From NCBI GenBank assembly GCA_937863995.1, contig CALMIK010000088.1:1-49524 (forward strand): a stretch of 49,524 bases of DNA, given 5' to 3'. Of the stretch, positions 18,898 to 28,427 are shown piece by piece. Position 1 is the stretch's first letter. The number at the start of each line of letters is the position of its first letter. This DNA is from an uncultured Chelatococcus sp. (GTDB lineage Bacteria > Pseudomonadota > Alphaproteobacteria > Rhizobiales > Beijerinckiaceae). The notes beneath the pieces were generated by a model. The model was not told where the DNA came from and searched no databases. It saw only the letters and a program-made list of their open reading frames with translations. Position numbers and translations under genes: made by a program.

Positions 18898-20043
18898 CTA
18901 GCCGCCCACGGCCACCTGTCCCGCGAGAACCGCCCCGACCAGCGCCGCGAGCAGCACCGCGCCGTCATGCAGGGCAAGCACGACGCGCGATGGCGGGCCG
19001 TTCTCGTGCAGCCAGAACGTGGTGCCGGCAACCGCCACCGACCATCCGGCGCCAAGCAGCGTCAGCGCCACGGTGAAGGCCACAGCCTCGTCGGCCAGCG
19101 CGAAAACCGGCACGCCGAGGGCGATGAGGCCCAGCCCGCCGAGCGCGATGAGGGGCGGCGGGAATTTCTCGGCAAGGGTCGCGGTGAGGAGAGCCGGCGC
19201 ATACATGGCGACCGTGTGCCAGGACACACCGGCGAAGATCAGCCCCGGCGACAGGCCGCATCCCGCCATGGCCAGCGGCGCGGCGGCCATCAGCAGCGTC
19301 ATGACGAGCCATGCGACGACTCCGGCGAAAGTCGCGCCCGCCACCGCCTGCCAGTCCGTGGCGGCTGCGGTGGCTGGTTCCTCGTCCATGGTGTCGGCAG
19401 ACGAGGCCGGCAGGGTGAGCGCCAGCGCGAATGCGCCGAGTTGCGCCCCGGCCGCCGCCAGCGCCGTGCCCACGAACAGCGACGGGGCGGCGAGGCCCTC
19501 GGCGAAACCGGCAATGGTCGGTGCGACGATGCCGATGAGCGCGCCCGCGCCGAACACAGCCGCGATCGCTGCGTGTCGATCGGCGGGGCCGGCAACGCTC
19601 GCCGCCGCGTGGCGGTAAAACAGCCCGAAACCGTTGGCGATGCCGAGCCAGAACGCGCCGAGCAACAGCGGCACGAACTGGTGATGCATGAGAGCCCACG
19701 CCACCATCAGCCCGCCGGCGATGCCGAGGCTCGCGCCGAGCGCGAAGGCGGCGCGCCGGCCGAAGGCGTCCATGAGGAAGGAAGCGGGGAACGTCGCGAC
19801 CGTCGCGCCCACCAGCATGGCGGCATAGGGCAGGGTGGCCATCCATGGTTGCGGCGCGATGAACGCGCCCGCCAGCGGCAGCGTGCCCACCGCGAGCACT
19901 TGCGACAGCACGGCGAGCGCGAAGCCCGCCGCGAGGCGCATGACGTGGCGGCTGGTGGCGCGGTCGGCGATGCGGGTCGAGGGGGCGCACAGGCAGGCGA
20001 GCCTGCCGGCGCGGGCCGTGAACTCGCCGATCGGCATGCTCAT
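18898..20043 (-). CDS. ccoA: CcoA-like MFS copper importer for cbb3 oxidase assembly
   Basis: 381 residues with about 12 membrane segments. Two copper-binding motifs known from Rhodobacter capsulatus CcoA are present: MxxxM as Met248-TLL-Met252 and HxxxM as His276-TVA-Met280. The spacing between the first methionine and the histidine (28 residues) is the same as that recorded for R. capsulatus (Met233, His261). CcoA brings copper into the cytoplasm for loading into CcoN. The start codon overlaps the ccoS stop (ATGA), making it the last gene of ccoG-H-I-S-ccoA; this context strongly supports the call. Without the motifs it would be just an MFS protein, and other CcoA-like transporters serve other metals, so copper is an inference. 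Confidence 0.75.
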   Translation of the reverse strand: MSMPIGEFTARAGRLACLCAPSTRIADRATSRHVMRLAAGFALAVLSQVLAVGTLPLAGAFIAPQPWMATLPYAAMLVGATVATFPASFLMDAFGRRAAFALGASLGIAGGLMVAWALMHHQFVPLLLGAFWLGIANGFGLFYRHAAASVAGPADRHAAIAAVFGAGALIGIVAPTIAGFAEGLAAPSLFVGTALAAAGAQLGAFALALTLPASSADTMDEEPATAAATDWQAVAGATFAGVVAWLVMTLLMAAAPLAMAGCGLSPGLIFAGVSWHTVAMYAPALLTATLAEKFPPPLIALGGLGLIALGVPVFALADEAVAFTVALTLLGAGWSVAVAGTTFWLHENGPPSRVVLALHDGAVLLAALVGAVLAGQVAVGG

Positions 20044-20225
20044 CGCGGATTGTCCGCGGGCGCGGCAGGGCGGGCGGCGGGCGGCAGGTCGTCGTCGTTG
20101 AGCACCCGCAGGCTCGCGCCCTCGATGTCGTCGTACTGGCCGGAACGCATGCACCACATGAAGCCCGCGAGGCCCGCGAGCCCCAGCAGAAGCGCCAGCG
20201 GCACCAGAATGAGCAGCACGTTCAT
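20040..20225 (-). CDS. ccoS: cbb3-type cytochrome oxidase assembly protein CcoS
   Basis: 61 residues, one N-terminal membrane segment (about 3-27) followed by FMWCMRSGQYDDIEGASLRVL, which is the conserved core of CcoS/FixS. CcoS is needed to insert haem and copper cofactors into CcoN. Its ATG overlaps the ccoI stop (ATGA) and its own stop overlaps the ccoA start in the same way, so three genes are coupled without any gap. The Pro/Ala-rich tail is typical. Confidence 0.93.
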   Translation of the reverse strand: MNVLLILVPLALLLGLAGLAGFMWCMRSGQYDDIEGASLRVLNDDDLPPAARPAAPADNPR

Positions 20226-22495
20226 GGCGTCACCTCCTGTGCGGTGTCCTGCTGTGCGTTGTCGTGCCGGCGCGTGAGCGGCCGGACGCCGAACTCCGGC
20301 ACCGCCTCGCGCGCGGCGGCGCTGCCTTCGCCCAGCCGCGCCCGCAGCGCGTTGGCCGTCACCAGCAGCGACGAGCCGGACATGGCGACCGCCGCCACGA
20401 ACGGCGTGACGTGCCCGAGGAACGCCAGCGGCACGGCGATCATATTATAGATAGCCGCGATGCCGAGGTTTTGCAGCATCAGCCGGCGCGCGCGCCGACT
20501 CACCAGCACGGCGGCCTTCACCGGCGCCAGCCGTTCGCCGAGGAAAACGCCGTCCGCCTGCGCCTGGGTGAGGTCCGCCGCCGTCACCGGCGACAGCGAC
20601 ACATAGGCGGCGGCGAGGGCCGGCGCGTCGTTGAGGCCGTCGCCGACCATCAGCACCTTGCGTCCCTGCGCTTTCAGCGCCGCGAGCGCCGCGATCTTGT
20701 CCTGCGGCGTCAGGCCGCCGCGCCACGCGTCGACGCCGAGCGCCGCCGCGACCGGCGCCACCGCTTCCGGCCTGTCGCCGGAGAGGATGAGAAGCCCGCA
20801 GCCGCTTGTCGCGAGGTCGCGCGCGATCGCCGCCGCGTCGCTGCGCAGCGTCTGGCGCACTTCGAGAAGCGCGCGCCGCTCGCCCCACTGCACGGCGGTC
20901 AGCGACGTGCCGGTGTGAACGGGCGCGTCCGCCGATGTGAACCCGCAGAAGGCCGGACTGCCGAGGCGGGCCTCGCTTCCATCGACGACGAGGCGCACGC
21001 CCTCGCCGGGGCGCTCTTCCACGCCCTCGAAAGGCGCGGCGCGTCCCGCTTCGTGCGCTACCGCCGCGGCGAGCGGGTGGGTGCTGGAGAGCGCCAGCCT
21101 GCCCGCGAGCGCCAAGAGATCGGCGGGAACGTCGGGCGCGTTGGCCACGCGCGGCTCCGGCAGCGTCAGCGTGCCGGTTTTGTCGAACACCACGGTGTCG
21201 ACCTGCGCCAGCCGCTCCAGCGCGTCTCCGGCGTTGAGCAGCAGGTTGGCGCGGAAGAGCGCTCCGGCGGCCACCACCTGCACCGCCGGAATGGCCAGCG
21301 CCAGCGCGCACGGGCATGTGATGATCAGCACCGCGATCGCCGTGATCGCGGCATCGCGAAAGCCGAAGCCCATCACCAGCCAGGTGATGAGCGTGATCAG
21401 CGCCGCGCCGTGGACGATGGGCGCGTAGAAGCTCGCCGCCCGGTCTGCCAGCCGGCGATAGAGGGAGCGCCCCTCCTGCGCGCGCTCGAGCAGCCGCTCG
21501 ATGTCGTCGATGAGCGTCGCCTGGCCGGCGGCAGTGACTTCCATCGTCAGCGCGCCGGCACCGTTGAGGCTGCCTGCGTAGATCATGTCGCCGGCGGCGA
21601 TGTCGCGCGGCTGCGTCTCGCCGGTGATGACGCCCTCGTCGACGCTGGTGGCGCCCGACAGCGCCCGTCCGTCCGCCGGCACCCGCTCGCCGGGGGCGAC
21701 CATCACGCGTTCGCCCGGCTTCAGCGCCTCGGCGGGCGTGAGGGTGAGGGCGCCGTCCTCGTCGATGCGCCGCGCCGTGATCGCCTTGAGCGCTGCGAGA
21801 TTGCCCGCGACCGCGCGCGTCTTGCGGCGCATGGCCTGGTCGAGCACCCTCCCGCACAGCAGGAAGAACAACAGCGTCACCGCCGCGTCGAAATAGGCGT
21901 TCTCGGCGTGGTTGAGCGTCTCGAAGATCGACATCACCAGCCCGAGCGTGATGCCGATGACGATCGGCACGTCCATGTTGAGGTGCCCGCCGCGCAGCGC
22001 CCGCCAAGCGCTGGCGAAAAACGGCTGTCCGGCGTAGGCGGTGGCGGGCAGGGCGATGAGCGCCGAGATCCAGTGGAACATGTCCCGCGTCTCGGACGTG
22101 ATGTCCGAGACATTGCCGGCCCACACGGACACCGACAGCAGCATCACGTTCATGGAGGCGAAGCCGGCCACCGCGAGGCACTTGAGCAGGTGCTGCATGT
22201 GCCGCGCCTCGGCCTCCTCGGCCGCGCGCGGGATGTAGGGCTGGGCGCGGTAGCCGAGGCGGCGCAGGGCGTCGAGAATGCCGGCGGGCGCGAGGCGCGC
22301 CTCGTCCCAGTTCACCGAAAGCCGGTGGCGGCCGTAGTTGACGCGCGCCCCGATCATGCCCGGCAGCGCGGTGAGGCCGTGCTCGATCTCGCCGATGCAG
22401 GCGGCGCAGGTCATGCCCTCCACGGCGAGGTCGAGATGCGCCGAACCGTTCTCGCGACGGATGTAGCCGGAGAGATCGATATTGGCCAGCATCAT
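20222..22495 (-). CDS. ccoI: Copper-translocating P1B-type ATPase CcoI (FixI)
   Basis: 757 residues. Exports copper from the cytoplasm toward the periplasm for cbb3 oxidase. Parts in order: N-terminal metal-binding domain with GMTCAACIG (CxxC), eight membrane segments with the transport motif ITCPCALALAIP (CPC), phosphorylation site DKTGT, and hinge GDGLNDAPAL. The enzyme belongs to the slow exporters devoted to oxidase maturation and not to detoxification, judged by its place between ccoH and ccoS. Its stop overlaps the ccoS start. With the importer CcoA three reading frames away, the operon codes for both entry and delivery of copper. Confidence 0.95.
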   Translation of the reverse strand: MMLANIDLSGYIRRENGSAHLDLAVEGMTCAACIGEIEHGLTALPGMIGARVNYGRHRLSVNWDEARLAPAGILDALRRLGYRAQPYIPRAAEEAEARHMQHLLKCLAVAGFASMNVMLLSVSVWAGNVSDITSETRDMFHWISALIALPATAYAGQPFFASAWRALRGGHLNMDVPIVIGITLGLVMSIFETLNHAENAYFDAAVTLLFFLLCGRVLDQAMRRKTRAVAGNLAALKAITARRIDEDGALTLTPAEALKPGERVMVAPGERVPADGRALSGATSVDEGVITGETQPRDIAAGDMIYAGSLNGAGALTMEVTAAGQATLIDDIERLLERAQEGRSLYRRLADRAASFYAPIVHGAALITLITWLVMGFGFRDAAITAIAVLIITCPCALALAIPAVQVVAAGALFRANLLLNAGDALERLAQVDTVVFDKTGTLTLPEPRVANAPDVPADLLALAGRLALSSTHPLAAAVAHEAGRAAPFEGVEERPGEGVRLVVDGSEARLGSPAFCGFTSADAPVHTGTSLTAVQWGERRALLEVRQTLRSDAAAIARDLATSGCGLLILSGDRPEAVAPVAAALGVDAWRGGLTPQDKIAALAALKAQGRKVLMVGDGLNDAPALAAAYVSLSPVTAADLTQAQADGVFLGERLAPVKAAVLVSRRARRLMLQNLGIAAIYNMIAVPLAFLGHVTPFVAAVAMSGSSLLVTANALRARLGEGSAAAREAVPEFGVRPLTRRHDNAQQDTAQEVTP

Positions 22496-22502
22496 GCGGT
22501 CC

Positions 22503-23081
22503 TCAGTTCAGCACCACGCGCCCGGACGAGCGGAACATCTGCTCGCCGGCGCGGTCGAGGTCGAGATCGACGATCCAGGTTCCGGCCCCCACGTCGATGG
22601 ACGCGGCATAGGTGCCGTCGCCCCTGTCGGCGAGGGGGAGGGTGCGGTCGCGGCGCGAGTCGGTCGGGTGCGAGAGAATGAGCGAGGCGTCGAGGCCCGT
22701 CAGCGCCTTGCCCTGCGCGTCATGCACCGCGACGAGCACCGGACCGGAGGCGGCGCAGCCGCTGCGGACGGTGGCGCAACCGTCGCCCGTGGCGCCGGCG
22801 CGGCGCGGCAGGTCGATGTCGACCCGCCAGTCGAGGGTGGCTTGCGCGCGCGCTGCCTCGCGGTCGCGTTTGAAGTTGAGGCCGGCGCGGTAGCTGCTGA
22901 TCTTCTCGGCGCCGCCATGGGTGGAGAGCGCCGCGCGGATCATCACGAAGTTCACGGCCCCCACCGTGCCGAAGAAGCCGATGAGGCACAGCAGCACCGT
23001 GCGGCCGGTGAGCTTGCGTTCCTTGCGCGGGCGGGGTTCGGGGCGCAGAGGGGCTTCTGGCGAGGGCACGGCGGTCGGCAT
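22503..23081 (-). CDS. ccoH: cbb3 oxidase assembly protein CcoH (FixH)
   Basis: 192 residues. One membrane segment (about 28-50; LTGRTVLLCLIGFFGTVGAV), then a FixH domain: MIRAALSTHGGAEKISSYRAGLNF, KRDREAARAQATLDWRVD, and the beta-rich C-terminus GTYAASIDVGAGTWIVDLDLD. CcoH stays with the assembling oxidase and promotes its maturation. The ATG at 23081 has AAGGGGATC ten bases upstream. It lies 7 bases before ccoI and 31 bases after ccoG. Cys-x(n)-Cys in the mid-part (GCATVRSGC) might form a disulphide in the periplasm; this is not a known requirement. Confidence 0.9.
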   Translation of the reverse strand: MPTAVPSPEAPLRPEPRPRKERKLTGRTVLLCLIGFFGTVGAVNFVMIRAALSTHGGAEKISSYRAGLNFKRDREAARAQATLDWRVDIDLPRRAGATGDGCATVRSGCAASGPVLVAVHDAQGKALTGLDASLILSHPTDSRRDRTLPLADRGDGTYAASIDVGAGTWIVDLDLDRAGEQMFRSSGRVVLN

Positions 23082-23112
23082 GATGATCCCCTTTATTCCT
23101 TTATTTTAAAAA

Positions 23113-24606
23113 CTACCTGCCGAAGAAGTGGTCGCCAGCGCTGGCGGCCGACGCGCCGTTCTCGTCGCGGATGCCGAATACGATCTCCATCGACGCCGGC
23201 ACCGTTCCACGCGGCTCGTCGTGGATGGTGACGAAGGCGCGCACCTCGCGCGTCTGATCCGGGCCGATGGTAACGGCCACGCGTCCGTCAGTCTCGTCCT
23301 CGTCGCCGATCGCGGTCAGTTCCGCGCCCGGGATGGGGTTGCCGGCGGCATCGGTGATGCCGATCTCGAACGTGCGGGCGACGTGGTTCTTGTTGATGAG
23401 CCTGAGCGTGTAGGCGTTGCGCACCGAGCCGTCGGTGAGGCGCACGAACATCGGGCTGCGGTCGTGCAGCACGTTGATGCCGACGCTGGAGCGCGTGAGC
23501 AGGGTGTACAGCATCGCCGTGCCGACGAGGGCGATGATACCAACGTATACCGCGGTACGCCAGCGCACGACGCGGACGTGCGTCGGCTTACCCTCCATGC
23601 GCGCCTTGACGTTGAGATCGGTGTCGTAGGCAATCAAGCGGGTGGGGCGGCCGATCTTCTCCATCACGGTGTCGCAGGCGTCGATGCACAGCCCGCACTG
23701 GATGCAGCCGAGCTGGCTGCCGTCGCGGATGTCGACGCCGGTGGGGCACACGTTCACGCACTGAAAGCAGTCGATGCAGTCGCCAGCCGGTTCGCCCTTT
23801 TCCCTGAGCGCGGCGTTGCGCTTCATCGCGCCGCGCGGCTCGCCCCGGTCGTAGCGGTAGGTGACGTTGAGCGCCTCCTCGTCGGTGAGCGCCGCCTGGA
23901 TGCGCGGCCACGGACACATGTAGAGGCAGACCTGCTCGCGCATGTGGCCGGCGAGCGTGTAGGTGGTGAAGGTGAGGATGCCGATCCAGACATAGGCCAT
24001 GGCCGGCGCGGTGAAGGTTGCGAGCTGCCACACCAGCGTCGGCGCGTCGGCGAAGTACAGCACCCAGGCGCCGCCCGTCCACCAGGCGATCAGGAACCAC
24101 AGGCTGTGCTTGGCGGTGCGCCGCAGCACGGTTTCGACGCTGAGGGGGGCGTTGTCGCGCTTGATGCGCTCGCGCCGGTCGCCCTCCGTCAGCCGCTCGA
24201 CGGCGAGGAACAGGTCGGTCCACACCGTCTGCGGGCACAGGTAGCCGCACCACACGCGCCCGGCGACGGCGTTCATCAGGAACAGCGCCAGCGCCGCCAG
24301 AATCAGCAGGCCGGTGATGTAGTAGAACTCCTGCGGCCAGATCTCGATGAAGAAGAAGTAGAACCGCTTGGTGACGAAGTCGATCAGAACGGCCTGGTCG
24401 GGGGCGTCGGGGCCCCTGTCCCAGCGCACGAACGGCAGCAGGTAGTAGATGCCAAGCGTCACGACCAGCACGATCCACTTGATCCGCCGGAAGGTGCCGG
24501 CCACCTTCTGCGGGTAGATCTTCTTGCGCGCGACATACATCGGCCCGTCGGCGGAATCGGGTCCGCCGGCGGGGTTGACAGTGTCTATGACGCGGGTCGT
24601 AGCCAT
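23113..24606 (-). CDS. ccoG: cbb3 oxidase accessory protein CcoG (FixG/RdxA), membrane ferredoxin
   Basis: 497 residues. Several membrane segments in the first 230 residues, with GYLCPQTVWTD and LYMCPWPRIQ, then two 4Fe-4S motifs, CIDCFQCVNVCP and CIQCGLCIDACD, and a periplasmic Ig-like FixG C-terminal domain. CcoG is regarded as a copper(II) reductase that supports oxidase assembly. It follows ccoP by 29 bases on the same strand, with an AAAGG ribosome-binding site before its ATG. It links the structural ccoNOQP genes to the assembly genes ccoHIS. Confidence 0.94.
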   Translation of the reverse strand: MATTRVIDTVNPAGGPDSADGPMYVARKKIYPQKVAGTFRRIKWIVLVVTLGIYYLLPFVRWDRGPDAPDQAVLIDFVTKRFYFFFIEIWPQEFYYITGLLILAALALFLMNAVAGRVWCGYLCPQTVWTDLFLAVERLTEGDRRERIKRDNAPLSVETVLRRTAKHSLWFLIAWWTGGAWVLYFADAPTLVWQLATFTAPAMAYVWIGILTFTTYTLAGHMREQVCLYMCPWPRIQAALTDEEALNVTYRYDRGEPRGAMKRNAALREKGEPAGDCIDCFQCVNVCPTGVDIRDGSQLGCIQCGLCIDACDTVMEKIGRPTRLIAYDTDLNVKARMEGKPTHVRVVRWRTAVYVGIIALVGTAMLYTLLTRSSVGINVLHDRSPMFVRLTDGSVRNAYTLRLINKNHVARTFEIGITDAAGNPIPGAELTAIGDEDETDGRVAVTIGPDQTREVRAFVTIHDEPRGTVPASMEIVFGIRDENGASAASAGDHFFGR

Positions 24607-24635
24607 TGGCCTTTACTCTTTTATCTGTGCGCGCG

Positions 24636-25550
24636 TCACTCGCCGCCGCCCAGCGTGTGCACGAAGACGGTGAGCGCCTTGATGGTGGTGTCGTCGAGAC
24701 GCCCTTCCCATGCGGGCATCACCGAGCCGCGCCCGTGCCACACACCATCGACGATGGTGTTGCGGTCGGGGCCGAACAGCCAGATGCCCGTGGTGAGGTT
24801 GGGCGCGCCGAGCTCGCGGTTGCCGGTGCCGTCGGCGCTGTGGCAGGCGGCGCAATTGTCGGCGAACACCTGCGCGCCGGTGGTCAGGTTGCCCTGGTTT
24901 TCCACCGGCAGGCCCGAGAGCGAGCGCACGTAATCGGCCACCGCCACGATCTGCGGGCGCTGCAGGATGCCGTCGCGGCCGAAGGCCGGCATGTCGCCGA
25001 CATGGGCGTTCTCGTTGCCCGAGCGGATGCCGTAGCGGATGGTCTGCTCGATGTTGGCGAGCGTGCCACCCCACAGCCATGCGTCGTCGTTGAGGTTGGG
25101 ATAGCCGACCGCTCCCGCGCCGCCCGCGCCGTGGCAGGGGGCGCAGTTGTCGCCGAACGCCGGCCGCGCCAGCGCGGTGGCGAAGCTCAGCAGCTCCGGA
25201 TCGTTGCGGATTTCCTCGGTTGAGGCGGCGTCGAGGCGCGACGTCATGGCCGCGCGCTGCTCGCGCAGTTCCTCGAGGTGTCCCGCCACCTGCCCGCGCG
25301 ACGACCAGCCGATAACGCCGGGCGTGAAGCTCGAGATCAGCGGCCACGAAGGATAGACGACCCAGAAGCCGATCGACCAGATGATGGTGGCGTAGAACGT
25401 CCACAGCCACCAGCGCGGCAGGGGGTTATTCAGTTCCTTGATGCCGTCCCATTCGTGGCCGGTGGTGGTGGCGCCGGTGACGGGATCGACCTCCGGGCCG
25501 TGTCCGACACCATGTCCTGGACCGTGGGTCTGTTGCGTATTGTGTGCCAT
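24636..25550 (-). CDS. ccoP: cbb3 cytochrome c oxidase subunit III, dihaem cytochrome c CcoP
   Basis: 304 residues. One N-terminal membrane anchor (about 46-70) with the FixP_N motif DGIKELNNPLPRWWLWTFY, then two cytochrome c domains, each with a CxxCH haem site: CAPCHGAGG and CAACHSADG. CcoP receives electrons from soluble or membrane cytochromes and passes them to CcoO and CcoN. A histidine-rich N-terminus (HGPGHGVGHG) may bind metal. ATG at 25550 with GAGGA close upstream; five bases from the ccoQ stop. Confidence 0.96.
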   Translation of the reverse strand: MAHNTQQTHGPGHGVGHGPEVDPVTGATTTGHEWDGIKELNNPLPRWWLWTFYATIIWSIGFWVVYPSWPLISSFTPGVIGWSSRGQVAGHLEELREQRAAMTSRLDAASTEEIRNDPELLSFATALARPAFGDNCAPCHGAGGAGAVGYPNLNDDAWLWGGTLANIEQTIRYGIRSGNENAHVGDMPAFGRDGILQRPQIVAVADYVRSLSGLPVENQGNLTTGAQVFADNCAACHSADGTGNRELGAPNLTTGIWLFGPDRNTIVDGVWHGRGSVMPAWEGRLDDTTIKALTVFVHTLGGGE

Positions 25551-25555
25551 GGTCC

Positions 25556-25708
25556 TCAGTCCTCCCGCAGCGGGATGCGCGCGGCCTCGTCAAACCCCTT
25601 TTTCCGCGAGGGGGCGAGGGCGTAAACCAGAATGACGATGAAGATGCCGACGAAGTAGAGCATGCCCCATGTCTGGGCGAACTCTGCCAGCATTTGGTAC
25701 GTGGTCAT
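25556..25708 (-). CDS. ccoQ: cbb3 oxidase small subunit CcoQ (FixQ)
   Basis: 50 residues: MTTYQMLAEFAQTWGMLYF, one membrane helix (about 14-32), and the basic YALAPSRKKGFDEAARIP motif common to CcoQ/FixQ. It stabilises the oxidase complex. It is too short to stand out on its own but lies exactly between ccoO and ccoP, 14 bases after the ccoO stop. Confidence 0.93.
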   Translation of the reverse strand: MTTYQMLAEFAQTWGMLYFVGIFIVILVYALAPSRKKGFDEAARIPLRED

Positions 25709-25722
25709 GATCGCGGCTCCGC

Positions 25723-26457
25723 CTAACGGATGTTGGCCTTGTTGTCGTAGAGCTTGAAGTCGACCTGGTTGCCCAGGTGCTGCAGGTAGGCGATCAGCGC
25801 GTCCGCCTCGGTGATGCGACCGGGCCTGCCGCTGAAGCTGCGGGCGACGGCGTTGGGATAGCGCTCGAGGAAGCCGTCCACGTCGGGATCGTCCTGCGTG
25901 GCCTGGATCGTGAGATCGGCCTGGGCGCGGGTGATCTGCTCCTCGGTGTAGGGCACGCCGGTGGCGCGCAGCACGCGCATGTCGTCCGCGATGTGGCGGA
26001 AGTCGAGCTCCGTGCGCTCCAGGAAGGCGTAGGGCGGCATCACGGACCCCGGCACGACCGAGACCGGGTTGCGCAGGTGGTCGCGGTGCCATGCATCCGA
26101 ATATTTGCCGCCGACGCGCGCGAGGTCCGGCCCCGTGCGCTTCGAGCCCCACTGGAAGGGGTGGTCGTACATGCTCTCTGCCGCCAGCGAGTAGTGGCCG
26201 TAACGCTCCACCTCGTCGCGCAGGGTGCGGATCTGCTGGCTGTGGCAGTTGTAGCAGCCCTCGCGCACGTAGATGTTGAAGCCCGCGAGCTCCAGCGGCG
26301 AGCGCGGCCGCATGCCTTCGACGGTTTCGATGGTGCTCTTCAGGTAGAACAGCGGCACCGCCTCCACCAGGCCGCCGATGGCGACCACGACCACGATGCC
26401 GACGGTGAGGATGATCGAGTTCTTCTCGAAGATCGCGTGTTTTTGCCAAAGCGACAT
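25723..26457 (-). CDS. ccoO: cbb3 cytochrome c oxidase subunit II, monohaem cytochrome c CcoO
   Basis: 244 residues. N-terminal membrane anchor (about 13-36), then a cytochrome c domain with the haem site [10 protein letters not shown] and the distal methionine region near [10 protein letters not shown]. It carries electrons between CcoP and the haem-copper subunit. AAGGAGA lies just before the ATG at 26457. The position 22 bases after ccoN and the length are standard. Confidence 0.96.
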   Translation of the reverse strand: MSLWQKHAIFEKNSIILTVGIVVVVAIGGLVEAVPLFYLKSTIETVEGMRPRSPLELAGFNIYVREGCYNCHSQQIRTLRDEVERYGHYSLAAESMYDHPFQWGSKRTGPDLARVGGKYSDAWHRDHLRNPVSVVPGSVMPPYAFLERTELDFRHIADDMRVLRATGVPYTEEQITRAQADLTIQATQDDPDVDGFLERYPNAVARSFSGRPGRITEADALIAYLQHLGNQVDFKLYDNKANIR

Positions 26458-26479
26458 TGGCGTCTCTCCTTGATCGTCC

Positions 26480-28147
26480 TTACTCGGCGGGCGCCAGGGC
26501 CGGCTTGGCGGCGGTGGTTTCGGTTTCTTCGTCGGTGGCCTCTCCGTACTTCACCGTGGCCCACAGGTTGTAGACCATGATCAGCGAGCCGGTGAGGAAC
26601 AGGATGCCGCCGAGCGCGCGGATGAGGTAGAAGGGGTGCATCGCTTCCACCGTCTCGATGAACGAGTACTCGAGGAAGCCGAGGCTGGTGTAGGCGCGCC
26701 ACATCAGGCCCTGCAGGATGCCCGCCACCCACATCGAGGTGATGTAGAGCACGATGCCGATGGTCGAGACCCAGAAGTGCAGGCTCACGAGCCGCGTGGA
26801 GTAGAGCGCCTTGCGGTTCCACAGCCACGGCACCAGGCAGTAGATCGTGCCGAACGAGATGTACGCCACCCAGCCGAGCGCGCCCGAGTGGACGTGGCCG
26901 ATGGTCCAGTCGGTGTAGTGCGACAGCGCGTTGACCTCGCGCACCGACATCAGCGGCCCCTCGAAGGTCGCCATGCCGTAGAAGGCGATCGCCACCACCA
27001 TGAGGCGCAGCACCGGGTCGGTGCGCAGCTTGTCCCACGCGCCGGACAGCGTCATCAGGCCGTTGATCATGCCGCCCCACGAGGGCATCCACAGGATGAT
27101 CGAGAACGTCATGCCGAGCGTCTGCGCCCAGTCGGGCAGGGCGGTGTAATGCAGGTGGTGGGGACCGGCCCAGATGTAGATGAAGATCAGCGCCCAGAAG
27201 TGGATGATCGACAGCCGGTAGGAGTAGACGGGCCGGTTCGCGAGCTTGGGCACGAAATAGTACATGATGGCGAGGAACGGCACGGTCAGGAAGAAGCCCA
27301 CCGCGTTATGCCCGTACCACCACTGGATCATCGCATCCTGCACGCCGCTCCACACCACGTAGGACTTGGCCGAGAAGAGCGACACCGGAATGGCGGCGTT
27401 GTTGCCCAGATGCAGCACGGCGATGGTGACGATGAAGGCGAGGTAGAACCAGTTCGCCACGTAGATGTGCGGCTCCTTGCGCCGCGACAGCGTGACGAGG
27501 AACACCAGCAGGTACACCACCCACACCACCGTCAGGAACAGGTCGGCGTACCATTCCGGCTCGGCGTATTCCTTCGACTGGGTGATGCCCAGCAGGTAGC
27601 CCGTGCCGGCGATGACGATGAAGAAGTTGTAGCCCAGCACCACGAACCACGGCGCGATGTCGCCGGCGAGCCGCGCCCGCGACGTGCGCTGCAGGACGTA
27701 GAACGACGACGCGATCAGCACGTTGCCGCCGAAGGCGAAAATCACGGCGGAGGTGTGCAGCGGCCGCAGGCGGCCGAAGTTCAGCCAGCTCGCGAGGTTG
27801 AGCTCGGGAAGCGCGAGCTGCAGCGCGATGATGACGCCGACGAGAAAGCCCGCCACGCCCCAGAACATGGCGGCGACGGTGCCGAATTTCACCGGGCCGA
27901 AGTTGTAGTTCGGCCATCCGTTGATTTCCCTGGGCGGCAGCGCCGCGGGCCTCGCATAGAATCGGTCGATGATCTTGAACACGCCCCAGGCGCTCGCGGC
28001 GGCGAACAGCAGGGCGTGAAAGGCATAGCCCGAGGTATGGGCCTTCGCCCCGATGAGGATGAACAGGAACGTCAGCGCCGCCAGAACGGTTGCCGTGCCT
28101 GCCTCGCCGAAGGTCATGCGTTTGATGGGTGCGATCGCTTGCGTCAT
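26480..28147 (-). CDS. ccoN: cbb3 cytochrome c oxidase subunit I CcoN
   Basis: About 555 residues with 12 or more membrane segments; the catalytic haem-copper subunit of the high-affinity oxidase. The copper- and haem-binding histidines are visible in [25 protein letters not shown], and [17 protein letters not shown]; the last holds the haem ligands on one helix. Two ATGs compete: 28162 (no ribosome-binding sequence) and 28147 (GGA seven bases upstream); I chose 28147. A perfect FNR/FixK box lies about 94 bases upstream of it, so microaerobic control by FixK is expected. It heads ccoN-O-Q-P-G-H-I-S-ccoA. Confidence 0.96.
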   Translation of the reverse strand: MTQAIAPIKRMTFGEAGTATVLAALTFLFILIGAKAHTSGYAFHALLFAAASAWGVFKIIDRFYARPAALPPREINGWPNYNFGPVKFGTVAAMFWGVAGFLVGVIIALQLALPELNLASWLNFGRLRPLHTSAVIFAFGGNVLIASSFYVLQRTSRARLAGDIAPWFVVLGYNFFIVIAGTGYLLGITQSKEYAEPEWYADLFLTVVWVVYLLVFLVTLSRRKEPHIYVANWFYLAFIVTIAVLHLGNNAAIPVSLFSAKSYVVWSGVQDAMIQWWYGHNAVGFFLTVPFLAIMYYFVPKLANRPVYSYRLSIIHFWALIFIYIWAGPHHLHYTALPDWAQTLGMTFSIILWMPSWGGMINGLMTLSGAWDKLRTDPVLRLMVVAIAFYGMATFEGPLMSVREVNALSHYTDWTIGHVHSGALGWVAYISFGTIYCLVPWLWNRKALYSTRLVSLHFWVSTIGIVLYITSMWVAGILQGLMWRAYTSLGFLEYSFIETVEAMHPFYLIRALGGILFLTGSLIMVYNLWATVKYGEATDEETETTAAKPALAPAE

Positions 28148-28234
28148 GGTTCCGTCCGCCATTTCAGGAACGCCGGATCGGCTGGGCCCGGCTTATAATC
28201 ATTTTACCTTTGGAACGACGACAGCTCCATCTCC

Positions 28235-28248
28235 TTGATTAGAATCAA
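28235..28248. promoter_or_regulatory. FNR/FixK-type box (anaerobox) between ccoN and the CBS-BON gene
   Basis: TTGATTAGAATCAA is a perfect TTGAT-N4-ATCAA palindrome. It lies in the 280-base divergent gap, 73-100 bases upstream of the ccoN start candidates and 180 bases upstream of the CBS-BON start. A TAAAAT element on the minus strand (28206-28201) could serve as the -10 for ccoN; the spacing (38 bases centre to centre) is a few bases longer than the usual class II arrangement. Confidence 0.9.
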
Positions 28249-28427
28249 TGTTCTTCGAAACTGGGCCTTTGGTCGCAGCATTGTCGGCGCGCGGCGTCGT
28301 AAAACGCGCCGAGGAGGCGTATAATGTGACGTGGCGCAATGCGCGCATGCGCGCCGCCTGTCATGAGTTCAGGCCGGTACATGCTGGAATCGCCGCACGC
28401 GTCGGCGATGGACACGGGAGCGGGCCG

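Noticed and set aside
20264..22681. 805-codon open frame antisense to ccoI
   Set aside because: Arg/Gln/His-rich shadow of the P-type ATPase gene; the sense strand has all catalytic motifs.
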